DNA from: JADJOM01 sp046327715
Lineage (GTDB): Bacteria > Gemmatimonadota > Gemmatimonadetes > Gemmatimonadales > GWC2-71-9
Assembly: GCA_046327715.1 (NCBI GenBank)
Contig: JAXLXY010000007.1
Location: forward strand, 172,505 to 236,504
Direction of reading: 5' to 3'
DNA: 64,000 nucleotides
Shown: positions 39,869 through 47,720 of the stretch, in pieces
How the letters are laid out: each line of letters starts with the position of its first letter
Position numbering within the stretch: position 1 is the first letter of the stretch
Made by a program: the position numbers and the translations under genes
Notes under the pieces: model-generated
What the model saw: the letters and a program-made list of their open reading frames with translations, nothing else
Database searches by the model: none
What the model was told of the DNA's origin: nothing

Positions 39869-40870
39869 ATGCCCCAACCCGATCTTCCCAGTCTCCCTGT
39901 GGGCGCCCGCCTGCAGGATCCCCTGCTCGTGGTGGAGGTGGAGCACCGGACCGGCGATCACCCCCACACCGTGCTGACGCTTGGCAACGCCTCCGGGCGC
40001 CTCCCGACCGCGCCCTTCTGGCCCGCCGATGCCGGCAAGGTGGCCGGCATCACCCGCGGTGCCGTGGTCCAGGTCATCGGCACCGTGTCCAGCTATCGCG
40101 ATCGTCGCCAGCTCGCCGTCGACTCCATCCGGGTCCTGCCGCGCGACCAGGTCGACTGGCGCGCCCTGATGCCCTCCATCGGCGACGTCGGGCGCTGGTG
40201 GAAGCGGCTCGACGACTGGCGGGCCCGCATCGCCGGGCCACGCCTGGCGCGCACCCTCGCCCTCTTCTACGACGACCCGGAATTCCGGGCCCGCTACGAG
40301 CAGTGCCCCGCCAGCACTGCCGGGCACCACGCCGCCCTCGGCGGCCTGCTCAAGCATACCGTGGAAGTGGCCCACATCGGGCTCGCCACCGCCCGGCTCT
40401 ACCCCCACGCCGACGCCGACCTGGTGCTCGCCGGCGTGCTGCTGCACGATATCGGCAAGCTCGACAGCTACACCTGGGACGGCGCCTTCGAGATGACGGT
40501 ACCCGGCGCCGTCATCGGCCATGTGGTGCTCGGCGCCTTCCAGCTCGACCGCCGGGTCCGGGCGGAGCAGCCCATGCCCTGCACCGAGACCGAGCTCCTG
40601 CTGCTGCACCACCTGGTCCTCTCCCACCACGGCAAGCTCGAATACGGGGCGCCGGTGGTGCCGATGACCCTCGAGGCCGAGATCATCCACTACGCCGACA
40701 ACGCGAGCGCCAAGACCGCCAGCATGGACGAGGCCCTCGACGACCCCGAGAACTTCCCCGACGACCAGCCGGTCAGCGCCCGGACCGTCTGGCAGCTGGA
40801 CCGCCGGCGGGTCTGGCGGGCCGACAGCGACTGGGGCGCGCCCGAAGCCCAGGACAAGATAGCCGATTAA
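39869..40870 (+). CDS. yhaM: YhaM-like 3'-5' exoribonuclease (OB-HD)
   Basis: 333 aa (Bacillus YhaM is about 314). The N-terminal OB-fold (about residues 20-100, LQDPLLVVEVEHRT, GAVVQVIGTVSSYRDRRQL) is followed by an HD metal-dependent domain with GGLLKHTVEVAHI, LLHDIGKLDSY, HHLVLSHHGKLEYG and EAEIIHYADNASAK. Cytosolic RNA/DNA 3'-5' nuclease. The ATG at 39869 was chosen because upstream codons lack similarity; GGAGG sits 11 nt before it and TATGTT (39836-39841) is a likely -10. A long hairpin follows the stop. Confidence 0.9.
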   Translation: MPQPDLPSLPVGARLQDPLLVVEVEHRTGDHPHTVLTLGNASGRLPTAPFWPADAGKVAGITRGAVVQVIGTVSSYRDRRQLAVDSIRVLPRDQVDWRALMPSIGDVGRWWKRLDDWRARIAGPRLARTLALFYDDPEFRARYEQCPASTAGHHAALGGLLKHTVEVAHIGLATARLYPHADADLVLAGVLLHDIGKLDSYTWDGAFEMTVPGAVIGHVVLGAFQLDRRVRAEQPMPCTETELLLLHHLVLSHHGKLEYGAPVVPMTLEAEIIHYADNASAKTASMDEALDDPENFPDDQPVSARTVWQLDRRRVWRADSDWGAPEAQDKIAD

Positions 40871-40907
40871 TTCAGTCCCGTTTGCCTGACACACCGGTCC
40901 TTGCGGC

Positions 40908-40935
40908 AACGGGCGACCCCGAGGGGTCGCCCGTT
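40908..40935. terminator. Hairpin after the yhaM-like gene
   Basis: A 12-bp stem (AACGGGCGACCC with GGGTCGCCCGTT) and a CGAG loop, 37 nt after the stop. Opposite-strand transcription of the small ORF would end on the same hairpin. Confidence 0.7.
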
Positions 40936-41126
40936 CAGTCGTTACGCCTGGTGTGCCTGACCGCGGCCATCGCGCACCACATCACCAGCCCGAGGATGAG
41001 AAACGGGAGCCCCGGTGGCACCCCAGCGGTCGTGGGCACCGGGCATACGCCCAGCGGACAGCCGCTCCCCGGCCATTCAGGCCACGACGTGGCCACCGCC
41101 ACGAGTATTCCCGGCCCCACTACCAT
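40935..41126 (-). CDS. Possible small membrane peptide (leaderless)
   Basis: 63 codons. It begins MVVGPGILVAVAT, has a Cys/Pro-rich middle (PGSGCPLGVCPVPTT), then one predicted membrane helix (PGLPFLILGLVMWCAMAAV) and a basic end (RHTRRND). The support is positional: a good promoter (TTGACG, 18 bp, TAAGGT) ends 6 nt before its ATG, matching the leaderless pattern of this genome, and its stop abuts a hairpin. The end pattern resembles a C-terminal sorting tail. It could instead be a chance ORF. No family recognised. Confidence 0.45.
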   Translation of the reverse strand: MVVGPGILVAVATSWPEWPGSGCPLGVCPVPTTAGVPPGLPFLILGLVMWCAMAAVRHTRRND

Positions 41127-41132
41127 GAAGAA

Positions 41133-41162
41133 ACCTTATCGTCCAAGGTGGCGTGTCGTCAA
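41133..41162 (-). promoter_or_regulatory. Promoter TTGACG - 18 bp - TAAGGT
   Basis: A minus-strand -35 TTGACG (41162-41157) and -10 TAAGGT (41138-41133) with an 18-bp spacer, ending 6 nt before the ATG of the small ORF. It lies 9 bp downstream of the terminator at 41172-41209. Confidence 0.65.
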
Positions 41163-41171
41163 GTAGGACAC

Positions 41172-41209
41172 AACGAAAACGGCCACCGGGCTCGGGGGCC
41201 CGGCGGCCG
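41172..41209 (-). terminator. Rho-independent-type terminator on the minus strand
   Basis: A GC stem (CGGCC, one mismatch, CCGGGC with its complement) followed on the minus strand by TTTTCGTTG. It would end a transcript coming from about 41600 or from the gene at 41765. Confidence 0.65.
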
Positions 41210-41626
41210 CTTTCCACGCCGACCGGCAGGGGGCGGGGCCTCGCGGCGCCCGTTCTTCTCCGAGCCACCACCACCAGCTGGTACGCCGGCGGGTGGGTGA
41301 CAGGGGCCCTTGCCACTGATCCCCGGACAGGATGGCCATCCTGCCTGGTTCGACAACGCGAGCGCTGCGAGTCGGGTCGGGTCGCGGACCAACCCTTCGC
41401 ACTGCACCCCGAGGCGCCAGATCGGGGTGGATGAGGCGCGCGACTGGCCTCACCTGTCTGGGCCGGTGTGCTCACCAGGATCCCGGACCACCGCAGCCCT
41501 TGCCGACGTCGGTGATCTCCCCTGAATTCCCACCCAGACTCGCCTGCAGCTGCCGACCGGACCGGGGGTCCGACCACATCTCTGCTGACGGTCTGGCTAA
41601 GATAGGCACGTGGAAAAAGCGTGCAA
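41210..41626 (-). ncRNA. Possible structured non-coding RNA
   Basis: The minus strand has a TTGCAC (41626-41621), 16-bp spacer, TATCTT (41604-41599) promoter-like pair and a terminator at 41172-41209, defining a transcript of about 415 nt. Inside are palindromes at 41328-41343 and 41273-41282 and a 6-bp stem at 41558-41572. I do not recognise RNase P RNA, tmRNA, SRP or 6S RNA. Speculative. Confidence 0.3.
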
Positions 41627-41718
41627 GCGCCTATCTTTCTTCGGGTTAGGTGCCTTCGTGTGTGCGGGATGTGGAAAGCTAAACTGCGGTGGGTACTGCA
41701 GCTCCGGCGTCTCTCCAC

Positions 41719-41746
41719 GGAATGTGGAATTGTGTATCCACATTCC
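41719..41746. repeat. Perfect inverted repeat near the end of the secreted-protein gene
   Basis: A 10-bp stem (GGAATGTGGA with TCCACATTCC) and 8-nt loop, extended by CCACGG/CCGTGG outer arms (about 41716-41759) with a bulge. It begins 18 bp downstream of the stop of the minus-strand gene at 41765 and may end its transcript, although no T run follows. Confidence 0.75.
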
Positions 41747-41764
41747 GGGAGGCCGTGGACAACT

Positions 41765-42346
41765 TCAACTGCCGTTTGTGGATGGGCTGGGAATGCTGCC
41801 GTCCGTCCGGGGACGGTACCGGACCCCGAGTGCCGCCCCGAAATAGCTCTCCGCCGCAGGCTGGAAGGCGCGAACCGCCGTCCGCACTTTCTCCCCCCTG
41901 CCGATCCCGTAGCCCCGCAGCTCGGCCTCCTGCCCACGAGCACTCAGGCGCTCGAACTCCGTGACGCATCCCTTGAGTTCTGCCTCCAGGGTGAGCAGGG
42001 CGCGGTCCATCTGCTCCCGGGCCCGCCGGGGATCGGACGCCGGACGCGGGTTGAGGGCGATGATGGTCCGGGTCACGGGGATCGTCTTGACGGCGGCGGC
42101 ACAGCGATCCGCCACCGCCCGAGCCCGCGATCGGAGCGCCGGGTCGCTGGTGGTGCGGAGATCTCGGGCAATGCGCGCGGTCGCGGCGTCGACCAGCGTG
42201 AGGGAATCGCGCAACCGATAGACCGCATCGCGCAGCACGATCTGCACGGAGTCGAGGGCGGGGTCGTCCAGCACCGCCTGCGCGGCCAGTCGGCCGGGCA
42301 GCGCGGCGCAGGCAAGCGCCAGGGTCAGCAAGCGGTAGGTTCTCAC
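41765..42346 (-). CDS. Secreted protein of unknown function
   Basis: 193 aa. A signal peptide ends GRLAAQ|A. A helical body follows (DSVQIVLRDAVYRLRDSLTL, about 32-51) with two Cys (ADRCAAA, LKGCVTEF) that could form a disulfide. The C-terminus is Arg/Pro/Ser-rich. It does not match a family I know. GTG start inside the stop of the upstream gene (GTGA), so they are co-translated. Likely periplasmic. The last codons approach the inverted repeat at 41719. Confidence 0.65.
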   Translation of the reverse strand: MRTYRLLTLALACAALPGRLAAQAVLDDPALDSVQIVLRDAVYRLRDSLTLVDAATARIARDLRTTSDPALRSRARAVADRCAAAVKTIPVTRTIIALNPRPASDPRRAREQMDRALLTLEAELKGCVTEFERLSARGQEAELRGYGIGRGEKVRTAVRAFQPAAESYFGAALGVRYRPRTDGSIPSPSTNGS

Positions 42347-42954
42347 GATTCCAGTCCGACTTCGATGTACCGGTAGTTGGGTTCACCGTCACTCGCGGCG
42401 AGGAGGGCGCCGGCGGCGCTCGCGGCAAACCAGCCGCCCACGAGGGTGCGGGGACCGTCGAGCTCGCCAAGGATCGGGCCGAGCCAGCGCCGCAGGTGGC
42501 GCACTTCCGGCGCCCGCCGGCCCAGGAGGGCCAGCAGGGCGCCGGCACCGCTCGTGGCCCGGAGGAAATGGGCCAGCGCGTGGGCGCGTTGCGAGAACTC
42601 CACTGCTTTCACCCCGGGTTCGTCGAAGAGCACCTTGCCCTCGAAGACGTCCATCGGCGGGGCGTCGAGCCGGGGACCCAGGTAGATGAACTGCCGCCGG
42701 CCCTCCACCTTGCGCTCGATCACCGCGGCCGCCGTCTCACCGGTGAGCCGGGCGGCGTGGATCATGTCGTCGTCCGGGAGCACCCCGGTGGCCTTGGTCC
42801 ACTCCAGCGCCGCCAGCGCGATCTCCAGCGGGCAGCCGACGGTGTCGTCGAACGCCACCAGGCGCGGCGCCTCGCCGGCACGCAGGATGAAGTGCGACAG
42901 CGCCTCCGCCCGGTCGCCGAAGCTCCGGATGGTGAGGGTCTGCGGGATGGTCAT
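42343..42954 (-). CDS. Conserved protein of unknown function
   Basis: 203 aa, soluble. It has RSFGDRAEALSHFILRAGE near the N-terminus, an Asp/Thr-rich segment (VAFDDTVGCPLEIALAALEW) and a central beta-rich part (IERKVEGRRQFIYLGPRLD). No domain is recognised. TAGATT ends 8 nt before the ATG with no ribosome site. It forms an operon with the secreted protein gene (GTGA overlap). Confidence 0.65.
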   Translation of the reverse strand: MTIPQTLTIRSFGDRAEALSHFILRAGEAPRLVAFDDTVGCPLEIALAALEWTKATGVLPDDDMIHAARLTGETAAAVIERKVEGRRQFIYLGPRLDAPPMDVFEGKVLFDEPGVKAVEFSQRAHALAHFLRATSGAGALLALLGRRAPEVRHLRRWLGPILGELDGPRTLVGGWFAASAAGALLAASDGEPNYRYIEVGLES

Positions 42955-42962
42955 GGGGCGGA

Positions 42963-42968
42963 AATCTA
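42963..42968 (-). promoter_or_regulatory. -10 element TAGATT of a leaderless-type start
   Basis: A minus-strand TAGATT ending 8 nt before the ATG at 42954, with a TCCGCCCC spacer. Confidence 0.65.
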
Positions 42969-43062
42969 CATCGATGGGGCGGGGATTGGGCGCCCGGCGC
43001 CGGTCCACGGGGCGGCGGGGGCGGGCCAGCCCCTCCCCCACCGTCCCGGGTCCGCGCCGGGG

Positions 43063-45069
43063 CTAGGGTATCAGCGCGCTCTTGCCCTCGACCTTGACCA
43101 CCCAGAGGCCGGAGTTCATGTCGGGGACGTAGACGTACCCGTCGCGATAGATGGCGCCCCAGGCATTCGCCACGTTGGGCGTGGCACCCAGCTTGTCGCC
43201 GGTATGCACGTGGGCGATCTCCCGCCCCTGGCGCAGCAGGTCCCCGCGCAGTTCCCCCGAGACATCGAGCACCCGCAGGCCGCCCTGGTAGTCGCCAAGG
43301 TAGAGCGTGTCACCCGCGACCCAGACGTTGTGCGTCCCGCCGTCCTTGGGCTCGTACCACGCCACGACCCGTGGATTGGCGAGGTCCTGCACGTCGATCA
43401 CGTGCAGCCGCCCGTACGCGCGGCCCAGCCCGATGACGCCGCCCGGCGCGTAGCCGGTCGCGGCGGGCTTGGCGGCGAACACCTCGTCCCCGACGAAGAC
43501 GTACCGGCCGCTCCGCCACGCGGTGTGGGTCCCACGGATGAAGCCGGGCCCCCCGACCGCCTCCACCTCGCGGTAGAGGGCCGGCAGGTCGTACTTGATC
43601 TGGGTGACCTGCACCGGCCGCTCCGGGCTCCCGCCCTTCATGCCGTTGCCCACGTCGAGCACGACCAGCCCGTCGTTCCAGTAGGAGAGGTAGGCGAGGC
43701 CGTCCTGCACGTCGATGTCGTGCAGCATCCGGCCGGCGGCGGTCCGCGGCGTCTCCCACCGCGCCACCTGCCTCGGCTGGTAGGGATCGCGCAGGTCGAT
43801 CACCCGCATCGAGCCGGTGGCGTCGTCGGTGAGGTAGACGAAGCCCCGGTAGATGAAGGTCGAGTGCACCCCCCCGCTCACCGTCTCGGTGAATTCCGCG
43901 ATGGCCTTCGGGTGCGCCGGGTCCTCGAACGAGAGCACCACGATGCCGTTCTTCCGGCTCGAGGCGCCTTCCCGGGTGACCACCCCGTAGCGGCCGTCCT
44001 CCGTCGTCATCAGGTCATTGATCACCCGGGCGTCCACCACCACCGAATCGGTGATCTGCGGCTTGGTGGGGTCGGCCAGGTTCACGGCGTAGAAGCGGTC
44101 GCCGATGGTGGTCAGGTAGCCGTGCTTGCCGTCGGGATGCAGCCAGAACTCCGCCGCCGTGCCCTTGATGGGGAGCCGCCCCGCGATGCTGGTGGGGCGA
44201 CGCACGTCGCGCGGGGCCACGGTGACGACCGCCTCCGCGCTCCGGCCGGCGAAGTGCGCCAGCACCCGGTAGGTCCCCGGCAGGTCGGCCACGAAAACGC
44301 CATCCTCGTCGATGACCCCGTGGCCCGGGGCGAGGGACCACTCGGGTCGCGCGTCGGGGATGGTCCGGCCGCCGCCCCGCGCGGTGAAGGTGAAGCGCAC
44401 CACGTCACCCGCCCGCACCCGCACCGCGCCCGGCTCCAGCCCGACCTGGGTCACCGGATTGGGGAGCACCGTCACCCGAAAGCTGCGGCTGGCGCGGCCG
44501 GCCGACGCGGTGATCGTGGCCTGCCCCGCCGCCCGGGCGCTGAGGCGGCCCTCCGGCCCCACGGCAATCACCGCGGGCCGGTCGCTGCTCCAGAGGACCT
44601 CGTCGTAGCGCCGGTCGTCGTTTGCGGCGTAGGGCGTGGCGGTGAGCGCGAGCGATTGCCCCACGTAGAGCCGGGCCGGCTGCGGCTCCACCGTCAGCTT
44701 GGCGGCGGGTTGCGGGAGAATCGTGACCCGGCCGATCGCCGTGGTGGCGCGGCCGCCGCCCGACGGCCGGACCAGCGCCGACACCGTGAGCGTGCCGACG
44801 GCCCCGGCGGTGACGAGGCCGTCTCCCTCGACGGAGCCCTCGAACATCCCGCCGGTGGCAAACCAGGTGGCCGTCGCACCCGGGTAGACCTGCCCCGCCG
44901 AGTCATAGGCCACCACCTTGAGCCGGAGCGTGTCGCCGACCAGCACCGCGGCTTCAGCCGGCTGAATCACCGCCCGCGCGATCGGGGAGGCGGCGGGCCG
45001 CGGGGCGGCGGGGGCGGGCGGCGGCGCGGGTTGCTGCGGCAGCAGCACGAGCAGGAGCGAGGCAAGCAT
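43063..45069 (-). CDS. Secreted Ig-like/LVIVD beta-propeller protein
   Basis: 668 aa. A signal peptide (about residues 1-12, then a Pro/Ala linker) leads to three bacterial Ig-like domains (about 30-115, 118-200, 205-285, with Big_2-type GDTLRLKVVAYDSAGQ). A propeller made of LVIVD repeats (about 295-660) follows, e.g. GDRFYAVNLADPTKPQ, GSMRVIDLRDPYQP, GRLHVIDVQDLANPR, GGLRVLDVSGEL. Such proteins are extracellular or surface-bound and of unknown ligand. TAGTTT lies about 35 nt upstream as a possible -10. No operon partner. The annotation is firm for the domains. Confidence 0.85.
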   Translation of the reverse strand: MLASLLLVLLPQQPAPPPAPAAPRPAASPIARAVIQPAEAAVLVGDTLRLKVVAYDSAGQVYPGATATWFATGGMFEGSVEGDGLVTAGAVGTLTVSALVRPSGGGRATTAIGRVTILPQPAAKLTVEPQPARLYVGQSLALTATPYAANDDRRYDEVLWSSDRPAVIAVGPEGRLSARAAGQATITASAGRASRSFRVTVLPNPVTQVGLEPGAVRVRAGDVVRFTFTARGGGRTIPDARPEWSLAPGHGVIDEDGVFVADLPGTYRVLAHFAGRSAEAVVTVAPRDVRRPTSIAGRLPIKGTAAEFWLHPDGKHGYLTTIGDRFYAVNLADPTKPQITDSVVVDARVINDLMTTEDGRYGVVTREGASSRKNGIVVLSFEDPAHPKAIAEFTETVSGGVHSTFIYRGFVYLTDDATGSMRVIDLRDPYQPRQVARWETPRTAAGRMLHDIDVQDGLAYLSYWNDGLVVLDVGNGMKGGSPERPVQVTQIKYDLPALYREVEAVGGPGFIRGTHTAWRSGRYVFVGDEVFAAKPAATGYAPGGVIGLGRAYGRLHVIDVQDLANPRVVAWYEPKDGGTHNVWVAGDTLYLGDYQGGLRVLDVSGELRGDLLRQGREIAHVHTGDKLGATPNVANAWGAIYRDGYVYVPDMNSGLWVVKVEGKSALIP

Positions 45070-45148
45070 GTGTGGGTCCTGGAAGAGGGGTCCGTCGCGT
45101 CAAACTAGGGCCTGCCCCGGCCCCCGGCCAGCGGCGCCGGGCACCTTC

Positions 45149-45154
45149 TTGACA
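45149..45154 (+). promoter_or_regulatory. Possible -35 TTGACA of the cold-shock gene
   Basis: A perfect TTGACA. The best -10 candidate, TTATCG near 45176-45181, is 21 bp away, wider than usual. If used, the mRNA would carry a leader of about 140 nt, similar to the long thermosensing leaders of cspA-type genes. Confidence 0.35.
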
Positions 45155-45326
45155 ACTTCCGGGACGGGCTGAACCTTATCGCCATGGCCGCAGCACCCCG
45201 CATCGCACTCCCCTAACAGCCGCGCGACGTCCCACCGGTCAGCGCCGCCCTGATCCTGTCTTGCCCCGACCATTCGGGCCGGGGGTTTTCCGGAGCCGGC
45301 GAGCTCCCACATCCGAGGTAGAAGCA

Positions 45327-45527
45327 ATGGCGAAGGGTACCGTGAAGTGGTTCAACGATGCGAAGGGCTTCGGCTTCATCGCTCAGGATGGCGGCAAGGA
45401 CGTCTTCGTGCACCACACCGCCATCGTGATGGACGGCTTCCGCTCTCTGGCCGAGGGCGACCACGTGGAATTCGACATCGTGGAGGGCCCGAAGGGCCTG
45501 CAGGCGGCCAACGTCCGCAAGGCCTGA
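45327..45527 (+). CDS. cspA: Cold-shock protein (CspA family)
   Basis: 66 aa, the exact family size. RNA-binding motifs are intact: KWFNDAKGFGFI (RNP1) and DVFVHHTAI (RNP2). A cytosolic RNA chaperone. The ATG at 45327 is preceded by GAGG about 8 nt upstream; an in-frame extension to 45261 is excluded by family length. A long leader (see promoter entry) may regulate it by temperature, which is inference. A long hairpin follows. Confidence 0.95.
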   Translation: MAKGTVKWFNDAKGFGFIAQDGGKDVFVHHTAIVMDGFRSLAEGDHVEFDIVEGPKGLQAANVRKA

Positions 45528-45557
45528 GCGCCGCTCGCGGGTACCCCGACGCACTCT

Positions 45558-45605
45558 CCGGCCCCGGTGGCTGGACGGGCCAGACCTGTCCGCCGCCGGG
45601 GCCGG
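45558..45605 (+). terminator. Hairpin after the cold-shock gene
   Basis: A 10-bp stem, CCGGCCCCGG with CCGGGGCCGG, with a 28-nt loop that holds a smaller stem, followed by TGTCGTTTCC. Confidence 0.55.
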
Positions 45606-45660
45606 TGTCGTTTCCAGCCGTGGCTTCACCTCCGGGCATCAGGGCGCGATACTACCCGGC

Positions 45661-46221
45661 GTGATCCCACGCCTCATGCTGCTCCTCGCCCTTGGCCTCC
45701 CCGGTGCCCTCGCCGGACAGGACACGCCGCTGCCGCCACTCGCCTTCCTCGGCTTCGAGGCCGGCACCCGGCTCGCCCCGGCGGCGGCCCGGGTGCGCGC
45801 CCTCGGCGGGCGCGGGCTGCGCTGCGACCGGGCCCGGCGGGACCGGGCGGTCCACGAGTGCCGCGGCACGGTGTTCGCCCCCGGCTCCGGCACCGCCGTC
45901 GACCTCTGGCTCTCGGCGGTGGACAGCGCGGCCGGCGTGCTCACCCTCTCGGGCGCCATCACCGGCGCGGAACTCGACGACTGGAAGCGTGCGCTCGAAC
46001 AGGCCTATGGCGTGGTGGACGCCCGGGTCCAGGGCAGCCAGTGGATGCTGCAGTGGGTTCGCCAGGGGAGGATGCTGCGGCTTACCTGGCGCATCGAGCG
46101 AGGGCGGACGGTTGCCTCGGTCAGCCTGATCGACGGCCGGGTCCTCGACGGCTGGGGCCGGGCCCGTACCGCCGCGCCGCCACCTCCCGCCCCGCCCGCC
46201 GCGGCCGGGGTCAGTCCCTGA
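45661..46221 (+). CDS. Secreted protein of unknown function
   Basis: 186 aa. A signal peptide ends ALAG|Q. The body has a two-Cys segment (RCDRARRDRAVHECRG, about 58-73) likely disulfide-bonded, then an alpha/beta part (DLWLSAVDSAAGVLTLSG, WKRALEQAYG) and a Pro/Ala tail. No known family. GTG at 45661; GATACT ends 7 nt upstream (leaderless pattern). The 3' end overlaps the Smr-domain gene on the other strand by 11 bp. Confidence 0.68.
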   Translation: MIPRLMLLLALGLPGALAGQDTPLPPLAFLGFEAGTRLAPAAARVRALGGRGLRCDRARRDRAVHECRGTVFAPGSGTAVDLWLSAVDSAAGVLTLSGAITGAELDDWKRALEQAYGVVDARVQGSQWMLQWVRQGRMLRLTWRIERGRTVASVSLIDGRVLDGWGRARTAAPPPPAPPAAAGVSP

Positions 46222-46495
46222 GCCGCACCAGGAAGCTGCCCTCGCCATCCTCGAGCACGTAGTCTCGCACCACTTCCCCCGCGTCCCGCAGGCGGCGCAG
46301 CAGCGTACGTACCCGCGTCCGGATCGGCGCGCCCCCGCCGGCACGCCCGCGCCCGGTGATCAGGCGCACCACCGCGCCACGACGCGCCCGCGCCTGCGCG
46401 CGCAGGAACTGTTCGGCGCTGCGTGCGGCTTCCAGTACGCTCTGGCCATGCAGGTCGAATTGCGCCGCCGCCGGCCGTCGGGTCCAATCTGGCAT
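46211..46495 (-). CDS. Smr-domain protein (small, stand-alone)
   Basis: 94 aa. A single Smr domain: FDLHGQSVLEAA, then VVRLITGRGRAGGGAPIRTR and a terminal beta strand (VRDYVLEDGEGSFLVRL). The DLHG and TGRG boxes of Smr endonucleases are present. Possible RNA or DNA nicking nuclease, consistent with stand-alone Smr proteins. TAGCTT ends 5 nt before the ATG with no ribosome site. The last 11 bp overlap the opposing secreted-protein gene. Confidence 0.88.
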   Translation of the reverse strand: MPDWTRRPAAAQFDLHGQSVLEAARSAEQFLRAQARARRGAVVRLITGRGRAGGGAPIRTRVRTLLRRLRDAGEVVRDYVLEDGEGSFLVRLRD

Positions 46496-46500
46496 GCCGA

Positions 46501-46506
46501 AAGCTA
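46501..46506 (-). promoter_or_regulatory. -10 element TAGCTT of a leaderless-type start
   Basis: Ends 5 nt before the ATG at 46495 (spacer TCGGC). On the opposite strand, TAGCGT at 46541-46546 is the likely -10 for the divergent binding-protein gene. Confidence 0.6.
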
Positions 46507-46580
46507 GCGCCACGGGATTGCCGGGCGTCGGAGCCCCCGCTAGCGTACGGGCGGGCATCCCCCCCCCTCCGGAGTCGACC

Positions 46581-47720
46581 GTGATCGTTGCCTGGCGGCG
46601 GTTTCTCCCTCCCTCCCCCGTCGCGCTCGCGTGTGTCGTCACCCTGGCCGCCTGTTCCCCGGGCGGTGGACCGGTCCGCATCGGGCTCGCGGGCCCGTTC
46701 ACCGACTCCGTCGGTGCGCCCATGCTGCGGGCCGCCACGTTCGCCGTGGAGCAGATCAATGCGGCCGGTGGGATCAACGGCCGCCCCATCGAACTCGTGG
46801 CTCGCGACGACTTCGGCGATCCCGACTCGGCGGTGACGGTGGCTGCCGCGCTGCAGGCCGCGGGGGTCGTGGCGGTCATCGGGCACGTCTACAGCGGCGC
46901 CACCCTCGCCGCCGCACCCGTCTACAACGACCCGGGCCGCCCCGTGGTGCAGATCTCCCCCAGTTCCTCGGCTCCCCGGGTCACCTCCGCCGGGGAATGG
47001 ACCTTCCGGGTCTGCGCCAGCGACCTCCAGTACGGGACCGCGCTCGCCCGGTACGCGGCCAACCAGCTGGGCTTCACCACCGCCTCCGTGCTCTACGCCA
47101 ACAACGAGTATGGGCGGGGCCTGCGCCAGACCTTCATCGACGAGTTCGTGCGGCTGGGCGGACGGGTCGAGGACGTGGACCCCTATTCGCCGGTACAGCC
47201 CGAAGTCGGCGCGTATGTCGCGCGGCTGCTGCGACGCCAGCGCAGCCAGTTCCTGGTGCTCGGCGGCAACGAGGCCGACGCGCTCGCCGTGCTGCGCGCC
47301 CTCCGCGCAGGAGGCGTGACCCTCCCGGTCATGGGCGGCGACGGGCTCGAGGGCCTCGAGGCCGGGGGCCCCGTCACCGAGGGCACCTACATTGCCCTCG
47401 GCTACCTCCCCACGCAGGACTCCAAGCCCAACCGGGCCTTCGTCGAAGGCTACCGCGCCCGCTACCCCGCCGCCTCCGATCCCACCCAGGCCGCAGCGGC
47501 GGCCTATGACGTCCTCTGGATGCTGCGCGAGATCATGCTCCGGGTCGGCACCGACCGGACCCGGATCCGCGACGCGGTGGCCGCGGTGGGCCACGGCGCC
47601 CCGCCCTTCGAGGGCGCGGGGGGGGCCATCGCCTTCGACGCCAACGGCGACATGCCCGACCCGAATGTCGTCATCGGGCGGGTGGCCGGGGGCCGCCTGG
47701 TCGCGGTGGAGGCGCGGTGA
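46581..47720 (+). CDS. Periplasmic-binding lipoprotein, branched-chain amino-acid (LivJ) type
   Basis: 379 aa. A lipoprotein signal (LAAC, Cys at about 25) leads to a periplasmic-binding protein fold type I with IGLAGPFTDSVGAPMLRAA (residues about 32-50), INAAGGINGRPIEL and QISPSSSAPRVTS. Ligand-site patterns are those of Leu/Ile/Val or amide-type receptors. GTG at 46581 with GGAG 7 nt upstream. It overlaps the chemoreceptor gene by GTGA. No permease or ATPase genes follow, so it probably serves as a sensor lipoprotein and not a transporter component. Confidence 0.88.
   Translation: MIVAWRRFLPPSPVALACVVTLAACSPGGGPVRIGLAGPFTDSVGAPMLRAATFAVEQINAAGGINGRPIELVARDDFGDPDSAVTVAAALQAAGVVAVIGHVYSGATLAAAPVYNDPGRPVVQISPSSSAPRVTSAGEWTFRVCASDLQYGTALARYAANQLGFTTASVLYANNEYGRGLRQTFIDEFVRLGGRVEDVDPYSPVQPEVGAYVARLLRRQRSQFLVLGGNEADALAVLRALRAGGVTLPVMGGDGLEGLEAGGPVTEGTYIALGYLPTQDSKPNRAFVEGYRARYPAASDPTQAAAAAYDVLWMLREIMLRVGTDRTRIRDAVAAVGHGAPPFEGAGGAIAFDANGDMPDPNVVIGRVAGGRLVAVEAR

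Larger units (their letters stand above)
40871..41764. other. Long intergenic region rich in inverted repeats
   Basis: About 890 bp with no convincing conserved gene apart from the 63-codon ORF at 40935-41126. It holds a terminator (40908-40935), a minus-strand promoter (41133-41162), a minus-strand terminator (41172-41209), perfect palindromes at 41273-41282 and 41328-41343, a GGACC stem near 41558-41572, a hairpin at 41601-41637 and a long inverted repeat at 41719-41746. Long open frames here have poor composition for this genome. I suspect a non-coding RNA on the minus strand. Confidence 0.6.

Noticed and set aside
41341..41370. A tRNA-like GGTTCGA T-loop
   Set aside because: No acceptor stem, anticodon arm or CCA end can be drawn around it.
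41610..41846. A plus-strand 78-codon Cys-rich frame with TAAGAT 6 nt upstream of its GTG
   Set aside because: The promoter spacing is suggestive, but the frame crosses the 41719-41746 inverted repeat and runs into the opposing gene; no -35 and no domain. Not annotated.
41077..41943. A 288-codon minus-strand frame across the inverted-repeat region
   Set aside because: It crosses a terminator and hairpins, overlaps a better-supported secreted-protein gene, and has an Arg/Ser-rich composition unlike real genes here.
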